A stretch of 23,036 bases of DNA from Pseudomonadota bacterium (GCA_023392975.1 JAEWNA010000225.1:1-23036), one strand, 5' to 3'; positions 1-8,916 are shown, counted from the first letter of the stretch. Notes: generated by a model not told the origin, from the letters alone. Program-made: numbers and translations.

Positions 1-7
1 TGGTAGC

Positions 8-30
8 AGGGCGCGCGGCGCACGCGCCCT
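8..30. terminator. GC-rich hairpin upstream of the LacI gene
   Basis: AGGGCGCG (8-15) and CGCGCCCT (23-30) are perfect 8-bp arms around a 7-nt loop. No T-tract follows on either strand. It may end an upstream transcript, but it could equally be a GC-rich chance structure. Nothing else is evident in 1-148. Confidence 0.25.
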
Positions 31-148
31 CGCATGCGCGGGGCGCTTCGGTTAACGTGCATCGGCATGGCGTTCCGGCCGTTCCGAGGCATCGCATGAC
101 CCGATCGCTTTCCGTCGCGCATCGCCGCGTCGCCTCCGGGGCGGGGCG

Positions 149-1162
149 ATGACGCGTCGTCCGTCCGCGAAGGCCCCCGCGATCGCCGGCGGCTCGCCCA
201 CGATGGCGGACCTGGCGAGCATCGCCGGGGTGTCCGCGATCACCGTCTCGCGCGCCCTGCGCGACAGCCCGCTGGTCAATGCCGAGACCCGGGCCCGGAT
301 CCGCGAGATCGCGCAGCAGCACGGCTATGCCTTCAACGTCAGCGCCCGCAACCTGCGCCTGCGCCGGAGCATGACCGTCGCGGTGGTCGTCGAGATGACG
401 CCGAGCCCGGACCGGCAGATGTCCGGGCCGTATCCGCTGGACCTGCTCGGCGGCATCATCCAGGAGCTGACCCCGCTGGGGTACAGCGTGCTGCTGACCG
501 CCCTGCAGGCGACCGTGCCGCCGGCGGTGCTGGCGGCCGATGGGGTGATCCTGCTGGGCCAGGGCGCCCGCGAGGGCGCCATGCATACGGTGCGGGGGTG
601 GGGCCGGCCGCTGGTCGTCTGGGGCGCGGTGAGCCGCCACGAATCGCAGATCGTCGTCGGCAGCGACAACGTCCGCGGTGGCGCGCTGGCGGCGGAGCGC
701 TTCCGCTCGCTCGGCCGGCGCCATCCGGTGTTCCTCGGCGACGACGCGCACGCGGAGTTCGCCGAACGTTTCGAAGGCTTCCGCGACACCTTCCGGCGCT
801 ACGGCATCGAGCCGGAGATGGTCACCGTGCCCGCGTTCACCGTGACCGCCGGCGCGACCGCGGCCGAGGCGATCCTGCGCGAGCGCCCGCGGACGGATGC
901 GCTGTTCGCGGCCAGCGACCTGCTGGCGATCGGCGCGATCCGCGGCCTGCTGTCCTGCGGCCGGCGGGTGCCCGAGGACGTGTCGGTGATCGGCTACGAC
1001 GACAGCCCGCTGGGGGCGACCTACGTGCCGCCGCTGACCACCGTCCACCAGAATTTCGTCGAGGCGGGCATCCTGCTCGCGCGCAAGGTGACGGCGCTGA
1101 TCGACGGCGGCCCGGCGGGCTCCGAAGTGCTGCCGACCCACCTGGTGGTGCGTGACACCTGA
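149..1162 (+). CDS. LacI/GalR-family transcriptional repressor
   Basis: A 337-residue protein with the LacI-family layout. An N-terminal helix-turn-helix lies at about residues 18-45 (MADLASIAGVSAITVSRAL, then the hinge region up to about residue 70). A periplasmic-binding-protein-like effector domain follows to the C terminus, with the family pattern DALFAASDLLAIGAIRGL and VIGYDDSPLG. The family binds palindromic operators as dimers and releases them on sugar or sugar-phosphate binding. The ATG at 149 is the first in frame; the ATG at 203 (residue 19) begins exactly at the helix-turn-helix and is a plausible shorter start. The gene sits 225 bp upstream of the phosphorylase fusion on the same strand, with two ATCGAT-centred candidate operators between them. 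It is therefore most likely the local repressor, responding to the disaccharide or a product. The effector cannot be read from the sequence. Confidence 0.93.
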   Translation: MTRRPSAKAPAIAGGSPTMADLASIAGVSAITVSRALRDSPLVNAETRARIREIAQQHGYAFNVSARNLRLRRSMTVAVVVEMTPSPDRQMSGPYPLDLLGGIIQELTPLGYSVLLTALQATVPPAVLAADGVILLGQGAREGAMHTVRGWGRPLVVWGAVSRHESQIVVGSDNVRGGALAAERFRSLGRRHPVFLGDDAHAEFAERFEGFRDTFRRYGIEPEMVTVPAFTVTAGATAAEAILRERPRTDALFAASDLLAIGAIRGLLSCGRRVPEDVSVIGYDDSPLGATYVPPLTTVHQNFVEAGILLARKVTALIDGGPAGSEVLPTHLVVRDT

Positions 1163-1310
1163 GCGCGGGTTCGCGCGGACGGATGCTGCGATGCAGCGTT
1201 CGCGGTCTCGGCGGGATTTGCCGGGCGTGACCGAAAAACATTCCGAAAACAATGGTTTGGCGCCATCTATGATCACGGGATGCTGGTGCCCGTGTGGTTT
1301 GATCGTTCGC

Positions 1311-1338
1311 TGACATCGATAACTTGACATCGATAACA
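1311..1338 (+). promoter_or_regulatory. Tandem LacI-type operator candidate
   Basis: The 13-mer TGACATCGATAAC occurs twice, at 1311-1323 and 1325-1337, 14 bp apart. Each copy is centred on the palindrome ATCGAT. The second copy extends to TGACATCGATAACA, an imperfect 14-bp palindrome of the form TG-NN-ATCGAT-NN-CA with the central CG typical of LacI-family operators. A consensus-like -35 hexamer TTGACA (1324-1329) overlaps the second copy, so a bound repressor would cover the promoter. I see no good -10 at 17 bp. It lies 50 bp upstream of the phosphorylase fusion start. Confidence 0.6.
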
Positions 1339-1387
1339 ATGGTCGCCATGGTGCGGCCGTCCGCGATCGGCGGGCGGGACCGGCGGG

Positions 1388-4300
1388 ATGGGCATGCGCG
1401 ATTCGGGGGCGGGAGAGACCGGACAAGAGGCGGCGACGGCCATCGATCCGTGGCGGCTGCAGGTCGACGGACTCGATCCGGCCCGCGCTGCGCTGGAAGA
1501 CACCCTGTTCGCGCTCGCCAACGGTTCCCTCGGCGTCCGCGGCGGCGCGGAGGAAAGCGTCGACGGCACCGGTGGCACGTTCCTCGCCGCGGCCTATGCG
1601 CAGTCGCCGATCCACTACCACGAGCGCCTGTCCGGTTTCGCCGCCCGCACCGACACCCGGGTACCGGTCTGCGACGGCACCCGCATCGAGGTCTGGCTCG
1701 GCGATCGCCGGCTCGACCCCGCGGCCTGCACGATCCTGCGGGCGCAGCGCAGCCTCGATCTCCGGACCGGACGGCTGTCGCGGCACCTGCGGCTGCGGAC
1801 CCCGGAAGGCGACGTCCTCTCGATCCGCGCCGAACGCGTGGTGCCGCTGGACGGGCCCGACCTGCTGGCGATCCGCTACGCCATCGTCCCGGAGACCGAC
1901 GTCGGCACGCTGCGCCTGGTGTCGTGCCTGGTCCCCGGGGGACGCGCGATCGCGCAGGGCGACGATCCGCGGATCGGCGCCGGCAGCGGGGAAGGGCTGC
2001 ATGACCTCGGCGGCGACGCCGACGCGAACGCCGCATGGTGGGCGCAGTCCGGTCGCGGCGGGGCGCTGCAGGTGCGTTGCGCGCAATGCCACCGCCCGGG
2101 AGACGGCCTGCGTTTCGTCGCGTCGGGTGCCGACGATGGGCGGGCGTTCCAGACGTTCGAAGCGGCCTGCGTGCCGGGCGCCGAGGTCGTACTGGAGAAG
2201 ACCGTCGTCCACGTCGCGGGCGACGATGCCGGGGCGCTGGATGTACGCCTCGCCGACGCGCTCGGCTTCGCACGCGGGCACGGGTTCGACGCGCATGCGC
2301 GGCGCCAGGCGGACGCGCTGCAGGCGTTCTGGGAAGGTGCGGATCTGTCGGTGCCGGGCGCGCCGGAGATCGAACAGGCGCTGCGCTTCAACCTGTTCCA
2401 TGTCCTGCAGTCGGCCGGCCGCAGCGGCTTCGACGGCACCGCCGCCAAGGGCCTGACCGGCGAAGGCTACGAGGGCCACTGTTTCTGGGACACCGAGGCG
2501 TTCGTGCTGCCGGTGATGGCGTTCGTCGCGCCGGACGTGGCGCTAGCGATGCTGCGCTGGCGGCACAGCACGCTCGACGCCGCGCGTGCGCATGCGCGGG
2601 AGTTGAATCATGCGACCGGCGCGCTGTATCCGTGGCGCACGATCGCAGGCGGCGAGTGCTCGGCGCATTATCCGAGCGGGTCCGCGGCGTACCACATCAA
2701 CGCCGCCGTGGCCTACGCGATCGGCCTGTATCTCGACGCCACCGGCGATCTCGATTTCCTCGCCGACGCCGGCGCCGAAATGCTGTTCGAGACCGCGCGC
2801 ATCTGGCCGCAGGCCGGGCATTTCGATCCGCGTCGAGGCGATGCGTTCTGCATCCACGACGTCACCGGTCCCGACGAATACACCACGCTGGTCGACAACA
2901 ACCATTACACGAACCGGATGGCGCAGCGGCACCTGCGGCGCGCGGCCGATGCGTGGGACCTCCTGCGCCGAGAACGACCGCAGGCGCATGCGGCGCTGGC
3001 TGCGCGGCTGGCGCTGGAGGACGACGAGGTGGCGCTGTGGCGTCGCGCCGCCGACGCGATGTGGCTGGGCGAGGACGCGTGGTTCGGCATCCACGCGCAG
3101 GACGACACCTTCCTCGGCAAGCCCCGGTGGCCCTATCCCGAGAAGCGCGACGGTCATCGCCCGCTGCTGCTCGACTACCACCCGATCACGCTCTACCGCC
3201 ATCAGGTCTGCAAGCAGGCCGACGTGGTGATGGCACTGGCGCTGGCCGGCGACGACGCGCCGGCGCTGCGGAAGCGGCGCAGCTTCGATTACTACGAGGC
3301 GCTGACGACCCACGATTCCACGCTGTCCGCGGCCGTCCACGGTATCGTCGCCGCGGCGATCGGCGAGCCGCAGCGCGCACTGGGCTACTTCCTTGACAGC
3401 CTGCGCGTCGATCTCGACGACCTGCACGGCAACACCGCGCACGGCGTGCACATGGCCGCGATGGCGGGCAGCTGGCTCGGCCTGGCGCAGGGCTTCGGCG
3501 GGCTGCGGGCGATCGACGGGGCGCTCGCGTTCGCGCCGCTGCTGCCGCCGGGCTGGCCGTCGTACGCATTCTCGCTGCACTGGCGCGGGCGCACGCTGCG
3601 GGTCGACGTGCGCGAGGACGGCGCGGCGTACACGCTCGTGCGCGGCGACGCGCTGACACTGCACCATGAGGCCGTCGCCTTCACGCTGGCGTCGGGCGAA
3701 ACCGTGCGCCATCCTCTGGGCGCCGTCGCCGCCCGACGCGGCGTCGTGTTCCCGCATCGCTGCGAGGCGCTGATCTTCGATCTCGACGGCGTGCTCACCG
3801 ACACCGCGCGGCTGCATTACGTCGCCTGGAAGCGGCTCGCCGACGCATTGGGTGTACCGTTCGGCCCGGACGACAACGAACGCCTCAAGGGCGTCGACCG
3901 GATGGGATCGCTGGAACGGATCCTGCAGCGCGCCGACCGTGTCTACACGGACGAGGAAAAGCGGCAGCTCGCCGCGCGCAAGAACGCCGACTACGTCGCG
4001 GCGATCGAGATGCTCGGCCCCGACGACCTCTTCCCCGGCGCACGTGCGCTGCTGCTCACTGCGCGTGCGCGCGGCCTGCGCGTCGGGCTTGCCTCGGCCA
4101 GCCGCAACGCGCCGCGCCTGCTGGAACGCCTCGGCATCGCCGACCTGTTCGACTTCGTCGCGGATGCCGGGCGCGTGCGCCGCGGCAAGCCGCATCCCGA
4201 CCTGTTCCTGGAAGCCGCGCGCGGGCTCGGCGTCGCGCCCGCGGCCTGCATCGGCATCGAGGACGCAGCGGCCGGCATCGACGCGCTGCGCGCCGCCTGC

Positions 4301-4429
4301 ATGCCGGCGATCGGCATCGGCGATGCCACGCAGCTCTCGCGGGCGGATGTCGTCGTGCCGAGCATCGCCGATCTCGACCTTGATGCCTTCGTCCTGCCGG
4401 TCGATCCCGGTTCGCCACACCCGCCCTGA
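1388..4429 (+). CDS. GH65 disaccharide phosphorylase fused to beta-phosphoglucomutase
   Basis: A 1013-residue two-enzyme fusion. Residues about 15-770 form a glycoside hydrolase family 65 phosphorylase: an N-terminal beta-sandwich, an (alpha/alpha)6 barrel with GEGYEGHCFWDTEAF, the general acid Glu497 in HDVTGPDEYTT, a KQADVVMAL segment, and the phosphate-site region HGNTAHGVHMAAMAGSW. Residues about 790-1005 form a HAD-superfamily beta-phosphoglucomutase: DLDGVLTDT with Asp798 nucleophile and Asp800 acid/base, then GLASASRN, KPHPDLF and GIEDAAAGI. GH65 phosphorylases invert to beta-glucose-1-phosphate, exactly the mutase substrate, so the fusion would yield glucose-6-phosphate without ATP for that half. 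Substrate (maltose, trehalose, kojibiose, nigerose) cannot be fixed from sequence; maltose or another alpha-glucobiose is most likely. It heads a likely operon with the receptor 71 bp downstream. The ATG at 1394 is an alternative start. Confidence 0.93.
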   Translation: MGMRDSGAGETGQEAATAIDPWRLQVDGLDPARAALEDTLFALANGSLGVRGGAEESVDGTGGTFLAAAYAQSPIHYHERLSGFAARTDTRVPVCDGTRIEVWLGDRRLDPAACTILRAQRSLDLRTGRLSRHLRLRTPEGDVLSIRAERVVPLDGPDLLAIRYAIVPETDVGTLRLVSCLVPGGRAIAQGDDPRIGAGSGEGLHDLGGDADANAAWWAQSGRGGALQVRCAQCHRPGDGLRFVASGADDGRAFQTFEAACVPGAEVVLEKTVVHVAGDDAGALDVRLADALGFARGHGFDAHARRQADALQAFWEGADLSVPGAPEIEQALRFNLFHVLQSAGRSGFDGTAAKGLTGEGYEGHCFWDTEAFVLPVMAFVAPDVALAMLRWRHSTLDAARAHARELNHATGALYPWRTIAGGECSAHYPSGSAAYHINAAVAYAIGLYLDATGDLDFLADAGAEMLFETARIWPQAGHFDPRRGDAFCIHDVTGPDEYTTLVDNNHYTNRMAQRHLRRAADAWDLLRRERPQAHAALAARLALEDDEVALWRRAADAMWLGEDAWFGIHAQDDTFLGKPRWPYPEKRDGHRPLLLDYHPITLYRHQVCKQADVVMALALAGDDAPALRKRRSFDYYEALTTHDSTLSAAVHGIVAAAIGEPQRALGYFLDSLRVDLDDLHGNTAHGVHMAAMAGSWLGLAQGFGGLRAIDGALAFAPLLPPGWPSYAFSLHWRGRTLRVDVREDGAAYTLVRGDALTLHHEAVAFTLASGETVRHPLGAVAARRGVVFPHRCEALIFDLDGVLTDTARLHYVAWKRLADALGVPFGPDDNERLKGVDRMGSLERILQRADRVYTDEEKRQLAARKNADYVAAIEMLGPDDLFPGARALLLTARARGLRVGLASASRNAPRLLERLGIADLFDFVADAGRVRRGKPHPDLFLEAARGLGVAPAACIGIEDAAAGIDALRAACMPAIGIGDATQLSRADVVVPSIADLDLDAFVLPVDPGSPHPP

Positions 4430-4500
4430 CTCACGCGGCCCGAGAAGCCGCGGCGTCGCCCACCCCCGTTCACGACACGATTTACCCTGGAGGGAACACC

Positions 4501-6924
4501 ATGCAGTACAGAACACCGATGCGTTACGCGCTGTCGATGGCCATCGCCGCCGCGCTCGCGCCGTCGCTGGCCGCCGCGCAGGACGCCGCGACGTCGCCCG
4601 ATGCGGCCGGTCCCGGCGCCTCGGCGCAGGCCGACGCAGGCGAACTCGACACGATCGTCGTCAGCGGCACGGCCAGGTTCAAGGGCCTGCGCAAGCGCGA
4701 CGCCAGCTTCTCGATCAGCACTGCCAACGACGACGAGATCCGCGAGGTCTCGCCGACCAGCACCGCGGACCTGCTGAAGATCGTGCCCGGCGTCTGGGCC
4801 GAATCCAGCGGTGGCGGCACCGGCGCCAACGTGTTCGTGCGCGGCATGCCCTCGGAAGGCGACGCACCCTTCTTCACGCTGCAGTTGGACGGCTCGCCGA
4901 TCTATCCGCCGCCGACGTTGTCCTTCCTCGAGAACACCACGCTGTTCCGCATCGACGACACCGTCGAGCGCGTCGAAGGTCTCCGCGGCGGCTCGAGCCC
5001 GATCTTCTCGAACGGCCAGCCCGGCGTGACCGTCAACTTCATCCAGCGCAAGGGCGACGACACGCCGGCCGGCAGCGTGCGCGCGACCGTCGGCACCGAC
5101 GACCTGCGTCGCGTGGACGCCTTCAGCAGCGGGCCGCTGGGCGAGGGCAGCGGCTGGTACTACAGCGTCGGCGGTTTCTACCGCGAGACCGACGGCGTGC
5201 GCCACATCGGCTACCCGGCGGAGAAGGGCGGGCAGATCGTCGGCACGCTGACGCGTCGCTGGGACACCGGCGAGTTCACCCTGTACGGGCGCCACACCAA
5301 CGACCACAACGCCTTCTACACCGCCATCCCGCTGCGTTCGCGCAACAACGGCAGCGACATCTCCAGCTTCCCGGGCATCGACGCGACCACCGGCACGCTG
5401 GTCGGCGACGACTTCCGCCGCGTCACGCTGCCGACCGGCATCGGCAACAACACGATGTCGCGCGACATGGCCGATGGCCGCGGCGTCGACATCACCGTGT
5501 TCGGCGGCGCGCTGGACTGGAACGTGGGCGACTGGACGATCAGCGACCGCTTCAACGTCCTGTCGGGCGACGCACCGACCAACGCGCTGTTCACCGGCGC
5601 CAACCCGCAGACGCTGTCGTCGTTCATCACCGACACCTACGGCGCCACCGCGACCGGCACCGGCACGTTCGTCAACGGCGGCGGCGCCGTCTCGCCCGAC
5701 CAGCAGGTGCTGACCGCCGGCTGGTGGGTAGTCGACAAGCACCTGCGTTCGTTCACCAACGACCTGCGCTTCAGCGTGGACCTCGGCGAGCGCAATTCGC
5801 TGACCTTCGGCACCTACTACGCGAAGTATTCGTCGGAGGACCGCTGGTGGCTCGGCAACAACATGCTGCTCACCGCGGAAAACAATGCGCGGCGCGTGGA
5901 CCTGACCCTCGCCGACGGCCGCATCCCGACGCGACAGGGCTTCGTCGGCACGTCGTTCTACAACATCCGCGGCGACTACGACGGGCGCAACACCGCGTTC
6001 TTCGTCGCCGACGAATGGAACGCGAGCGACCGCTGGCGCTTCGACGCCGGCGTGCGCTGGGAGCGGCAGGTGGTCGACGGCACGGTCGTCGATCCGGTCT
6101 CGGTCGACCTCGACGGCGACCCGAACACGCTGTACGACAACAACACCTCGGTGGCGACGACGCCGCGTTCGATCGACCAGCGCGACACCCACACGTCGTG
6201 GACCGCGGGCGCCAACTTCAAGATCAACGACAACCTGAGCGTGTTCGGCCGGGTCAACTCCGGCTTCAAGTTCCCGTCGTTCGACAACCTGCGCGACGGC
6301 GCCACCCAGACCCAGGAGATCGACCAGTACGAGGTCGGGCTGAAGGCCGGCGGCGAAAGCTACGAGCTGTACCTGACCGCGTTCTACAACGACTTCGTCG
6401 GCCTGCCGTTCCAGGCGTTCGACCAGGGCGGCAACAACATCGTCGTGATCGGCGATTCCAGCGCGAAGGGCCTGGAGTTCGAAGGTGCGTGGCGCCCGGT
6501 CGGCGGCTTCGAACTCGGCTGGAACACGACCTGGCTGGACGCGAACTACGGCCGCTTCGGCAACTTCAGCGGCAACCAGGTGGTGCGCCAACCGCGCTTC
6601 CGCGCACGCCTGACGCCGAGCTACTTCTGGACGCTGCCGTGGGGCGACGCCAAGGTCTTCGCCACCGTCACCCGCGTCGGCGATCGCTACTCCGACCCGG
6701 CCAACGGCCAGGTGCTGCCGGCGTACACGACCTGGGACCTCGGCGCCAACGTCCGCGTCGGCGATCACTGGGAGTTCGCACTCAACGGCCGCAACGTCAC
6801 CGACGAGATCGCGCTGACCGAAGGCAATGCCCGCGTCATCGGCAACGCCACCAGCGCCGGCGTGTTCATGGGACGCCCGATCGAGGGCGCCTCGTACCAG
6901 GTCTCCGCCGCGTACCGGTGGTGA
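4501..6924 (+). CDS. TonB-dependent outer-membrane receptor (sugar-uptake type)
   Basis: An 807-residue protein with a signal peptide (hydrophobic residues 10-26, predicted AAA/QD cleavage near 26-27). A TonB-box-like stretch LDTIVVSG follows at about residue 50, then a plug domain (about 70-185, with NVFVRGMPSEGDAPF and VERVEGLRGGSSPIFSNG) and a 22-strand-type barrel full of alternating aromatic strands. The last residues are YQVSAAYRW; an aromatic C-terminal residue is the outer-membrane insertion signal, here Trp rather than the commoner Phe. AGGGA at 4491-4495 sits well before the ATG. Its position between a disaccharide phosphorylase and an MFS transporter points to import of an oligosaccharide rather than iron, as known for carbohydrate-utilisation loci of Xanthomonads. 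The specificity is an inference from context. Confidence 0.93.
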   Translation: MQYRTPMRYALSMAIAAALAPSLAAAQDAATSPDAAGPGASAQADAGELDTIVVSGTARFKGLRKRDASFSISTANDDEIREVSPTSTADLLKIVPGVWAESSGGGTGANVFVRGMPSEGDAPFFTLQLDGSPIYPPPTLSFLENTTLFRIDDTVERVEGLRGGSSPIFSNGQPGVTVNFIQRKGDDTPAGSVRATVGTDDLRRVDAFSSGPLGEGSGWYYSVGGFYRETDGVRHIGYPAEKGGQIVGTLTRRWDTGEFTLYGRHTNDHNAFYTAIPLRSRNNGSDISSFPGIDATTGTLVGDDFRRVTLPTGIGNNTMSRDMADGRGVDITVFGGALDWNVGDWTISDRFNVLSGDAPTNALFTGANPQTLSSFITDTYGATATGTGTFVNGGGAVSPDQQVLTAGWWVVDKHLRSFTNDLRFSVDLGERNSLTFGTYYAKYSSEDRWWLGNNMLLTAENNARRVDLTLADGRIPTRQGFVGTSFYNIRGDYDGRNTAFFVADEWNASDRWRFDAGVRWERQVVDGTVVDPVSVDLDGDPNTLYDNNTSVATTPRSIDQRDTHTSWTAGANFKINDNLSVFGRVNSGFKFPSFDNLRDGATQTQEIDQYEVGLKAGGESYELYLTAFYNDFVGLPFQAFDQGGNNIVVIGDSSAKGLEFEGAWRPVGGFELGWNTTWLDANYGRFGNFSGNQVVRQPRFRARLTPSYFWTLPWGDAKVFATVTRVGDRYSDPANGQVLPAYTTWDLGANVRVGDHWEFALNGRNVTDEIALTEGNARVIGNATSAGVFMGRPIEGASYQVSAAYRW

Positions 6925-6933
6925 TCGCGACTC

Positions 6934-6972
6934 CGTTCCCCGCCCCGACTCCCTCTCCCGGGGCGGGGAACG
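6934..6972 (+). promoter_or_regulatory. Perfect 14-bp hairpin between receptor and transporter genes
   Basis: The arms CGTTCCCCGCCCCG (6934-6947) and CGGGGCGGGGAACG (6959-6972) are exact reverse complements around an 11-nt loop. No T-tract follows. It lies inside the presumed operon, 10 bp after the receptor stop codon. It could protect the 3' end of the receptor transcript, attenuate downstream expression, or be a REP-like repeat. Confidence 0.6.
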
Positions 6973-7042
6973 GCGTCCGATCGATGCGACCATGCTCCAG
7001 CCGCGTCCCGGTGCTCTGCGCCGGGACGCCTTCGAGGTACCG

Positions 7043-8332
7043 ATGACCGCACCGACCCTTGCCGCCGCTGACCGTACCCACGCCGATCGGCGCCGGATGA
7101 TCGTGGCGATGATCCTGACCTACGCGATCTTCGCGATCCTGCTGAACAGCGTCGGCACGCTGATCCTGCAGAGCCAGGTCGCGCTCGGCGCGAACAAGGC
7201 GCAGGTCAGCGTGCTCGACGGCTACAAGGACCTGCCGATCGCACTGGTGTCCTTCCTCGTCGCCGCGTGGCTGCCGCGCTTCGGCTACCGCCGTGCGATG
7301 ATGACCGGGCTCGCGCTGGTCGCGATCGCCTGTCTCGCGATGCGCGCGGCGAACGCGTTCTGGATGGTGAAGGCGCTGCTCGCCGCCACCGGCGTCGCGT
7401 TCGCGCTGGTGAAGATTTCGGTCTATGCCGCGATCGGTCTGGTCACCGACGACGCGCGTCGCCATGCCAGCGTCACCAGCACGATCGAAGGCTGGTTCAT
7501 GGTCGGCGTGCTCGCCGGGCCTTGGTTGTTCGGCGTCTTCATCCAGCGCCAGCGGACACCCGCTGATCCGGTCTGGCTGGACCTCTATCTCTGGCTCGCC
7601 GCGGTCTGCGTGGCCGCCATCGTCCTGCTCGCGAGCGTGCGCCTGGACGAGTCGCGCGCGCATCACGCGCCGGACGCCGACGCGCCGCCTGCGGGGCGCG
7701 CGTTCATCGACATGCTGCGGCTGACCCTGCGGCCGCTGGTCGCGGTCTTCGTGGTCTCGGCTTTCCTCTACGTGCTGATCGAACAGAGCATCGGCACGTG
7801 GCTGCCGACGTTCAACGCCGACCTGCTGCATCTCTCGACCGCCACGAGCGTGCAACTCGCGAGCGTGTTCGCCGCGTGCACGGCGCTCGGTCGCCTGCTC
7901 GCCGGTCAGCTGCTGCGCCGCATGCCGTGGCATGTCCTGCTGGTGGCGTGCCTGGTCGCCGCCGCCGGCATCGTGCTGGTCGCGCTCCCGCTGGCCGACG
8001 GCGTCGCGCCGCCGGCCGAGGACGGCTGGCGGCATGCGCCGGCCGCCGCGTTCGCGCTGCCGCTGATCGGGCTGTTCCTGGCGCCGGTGTATCCGACCAT
8101 CAATTCGGTGGTGCTCAGTGCGCTGCCGCGCCACCGGCATGCCGCGATGACCGGCCTGATCGTGGTGTTCTCCGCGCTCGGCGGGACCACGGGCTCGTTC
8201 GTCACCGGCCAGCTGTTCGCCCGCGTCGGCGGACAGACCGCGTTCTACCTGACGCTCGTGCCGCTGGCGGTGCTCGCGGGGACCGTGATCGCCCTCCGGC
8301 GCCAGGCGGCGAAGGCCGGCGGCCAGGCCTGA
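7043..8332 (+). CDS. MFS transporter, putative sugar importer
   Basis: A 429-residue membrane protein with about twelve hydrophobic segments in two halves and a central loop around residues 205-225. The first segments (MIVAMILTYAIFAILLNSVG, then LPIALVSFLVAAWLPRFGYRR) show the MFS A-like motif pattern, a short loop with R/G after helix 2. I chose ATG 7043 because the frame upstream to 6827 is low-complexity read-through of the hairpin region. GAGG at 7034-7037 provides a Shine-Dalgarno close to this start. It is probably co-transcribed with the receptor and phosphorylase fusion and would carry the periplasmic disaccharide across the inner membrane. The substrate is inferred from neighbours only. 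Confidence 0.88.
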   Translation: MTAPTLAAADRTHADRRRMIVAMILTYAIFAILLNSVGTLILQSQVALGANKAQVSVLDGYKDLPIALVSFLVAAWLPRFGYRRAMMTGLALVAIACLAMRAANAFWMVKALLAATGVAFALVKISVYAAIGLVTDDARRHASVTSTIEGWFMVGVLAGPWLFGVFIQRQRTPADPVWLDLYLWLAAVCVAAIVLLASVRLDESRAHHAPDADAPPAGRAFIDMLRLTLRPLVAVFVVSAFLYVLIEQSIGTWLPTFNADLLHLSTATSVQLASVFAACTALGRLLAGQLLRRMPWHVLLVACLVAAAGIVLVALPLADGVAPPAEDGWRHAPAAAFALPLIGLFLAPVYPTINSVVLSALPRHRHAAMTGLIVVFSALGGTTGSFVTGQLFARVGGQTAFYLTLVPLAVLAGTVIALRRQAAKAGGQA

Positions 8333-8493
8333 GCGCGACCGCCGGCCATTGCGGGGTCGCGAGAGACGCGCTCCGGGCCATGGTGCCCATGGCGGATGAA
8401 CGGATCGTCATCGAACGACAAGCCTGCCGCAATCGGCGCGCGCCGAGACTGGATCTCGCCACAACGGCCGATCACGCCTCCCGGAGACCTCCC

Positions 8494-8763
8494 ATGCACC
8501 GTGCATCCGTTCCCGTTTCCCTGCTCGCCACGATGCTGTTGTCCGTGGCCGGCGTTTCGATCGCGTCCGCGCAGGATGCCGCTGCGGCACCGGCCGCCAA
8601 GCCCACCGCCGCGACCGCCGCAACGACGGCGTCGGCCCCGGCCGCGAAGGCCGCGCCCGCCCGCTGCCGGGACGCGAAGGGCCACTACGCGAAGTGCCCG
8701 GTCGCCGCGGCGAAGAAGGACTGTCGCGACGCGAAAGGGCGTTTCGTCGCCTGCGCCAAGTGA
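8494..8763 (+). CDS. Small exported Cys-repeat protein, unknown function
   Basis: An 89-residue protein with a clear signal peptide (hydrophobic core LLATMLLSVAGVSIASA, cleavage near ASA/QD). An Ala/Pro/Thr/Lys-rich linker follows (residues about 28-55), then two copies of a CRDAKG-x4/5-C unit (CRDAKGHYAKC and CRDAKGRFVAC). The four cysteines suggest two small disulfide-closed loops in the periplasm. CGGAG precedes the ATG. It is followed closely by a strong terminator and is separated from the transporter by 161 bp, so it may be its own transcription unit. I do not recognise a characterised family and assign no function. Confidence 0.75.
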   Translation: MHRASVPVSLLATMLLSVAGVSIASAQDAAAAPAAKPTAATAATTASAPAAKAAPARCRDAKGHYAKCPVAAAKKDCRDAKGRFVACAK

Positions 8764-8808
8764 CGCGGCCGCGTCCGGGCGTTACGCCGCGACCGCGCCG
8801 CGGATACG

Positions 8809-8836
8809 AAAAAACCCCGCTTTCGCGGGGTTTTTT
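8809..8836. terminator. Bidirectional intrinsic terminator
   Basis: AAAAAACCCCGC (8809-8820) and GCGGGGTTTTTT (8825-8836) form a perfect 12-bp stem with a 4-nt TTTC loop. A U-tract would follow the GC core on both strands. It ends the sugar locus and the small Cys-repeat gene. Confidence 0.95.
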
Positions 8837-8844
8837 CTGATGTC

Positions 8845-8866
8845 TGGTGCCAGGAGAGGACCCGAA
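8845..8866 (-). pseudogene. Remnant of a tRNA 3' end (T-loop to CCA), possible attachment site
   Basis: Read on the minus strand, this segment runs TTCGGGT-CCTCT-CCTGGC-ACCA. That is a T-loop, the 3' T-stem strand, an acceptor strand and a CCA end, but one base short of the 16 nt that should follow the T-loop. No anticodon arm or D arm is present on the other side: the sequence turns AT-rich at 8867. Tyrosine recombinases commonly use tRNA 3' ends, so this looks like a decayed att site at the start of the accessory region. A second copy is not visible in the window. Confidence 0.4.
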
Positions 8867-8888
8867 ATCGTCAATAATTATCAAATAA

Positions 8889-8916
8889 ATCAGTAATTTG
8901 AAAATTACTTACTGAT
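8889..8916. promoter_or_regulatory. AT-rich palindrome upstream of the mobile segment
   Basis: ATCAGTAA (8889-8896) and TTACTGAT (8909-8916) are perfect inverted arms. An overlapping inner pair, GTAATTT (8893-8899) and AAATTAC (8902-8908), gives an alternative pairing. It sits in the lowest-GC stretch of the window, 85 bp before the next gene, and may be an operator or a recombinase site. Confidence 0.35.

Noticed and set aside
3852..7046. Long plus-strand frame spanning the phosphorylase end and the receptor
   Set aside because: Arg/Pro/Ala-rich shadow of two real genes in other frames.
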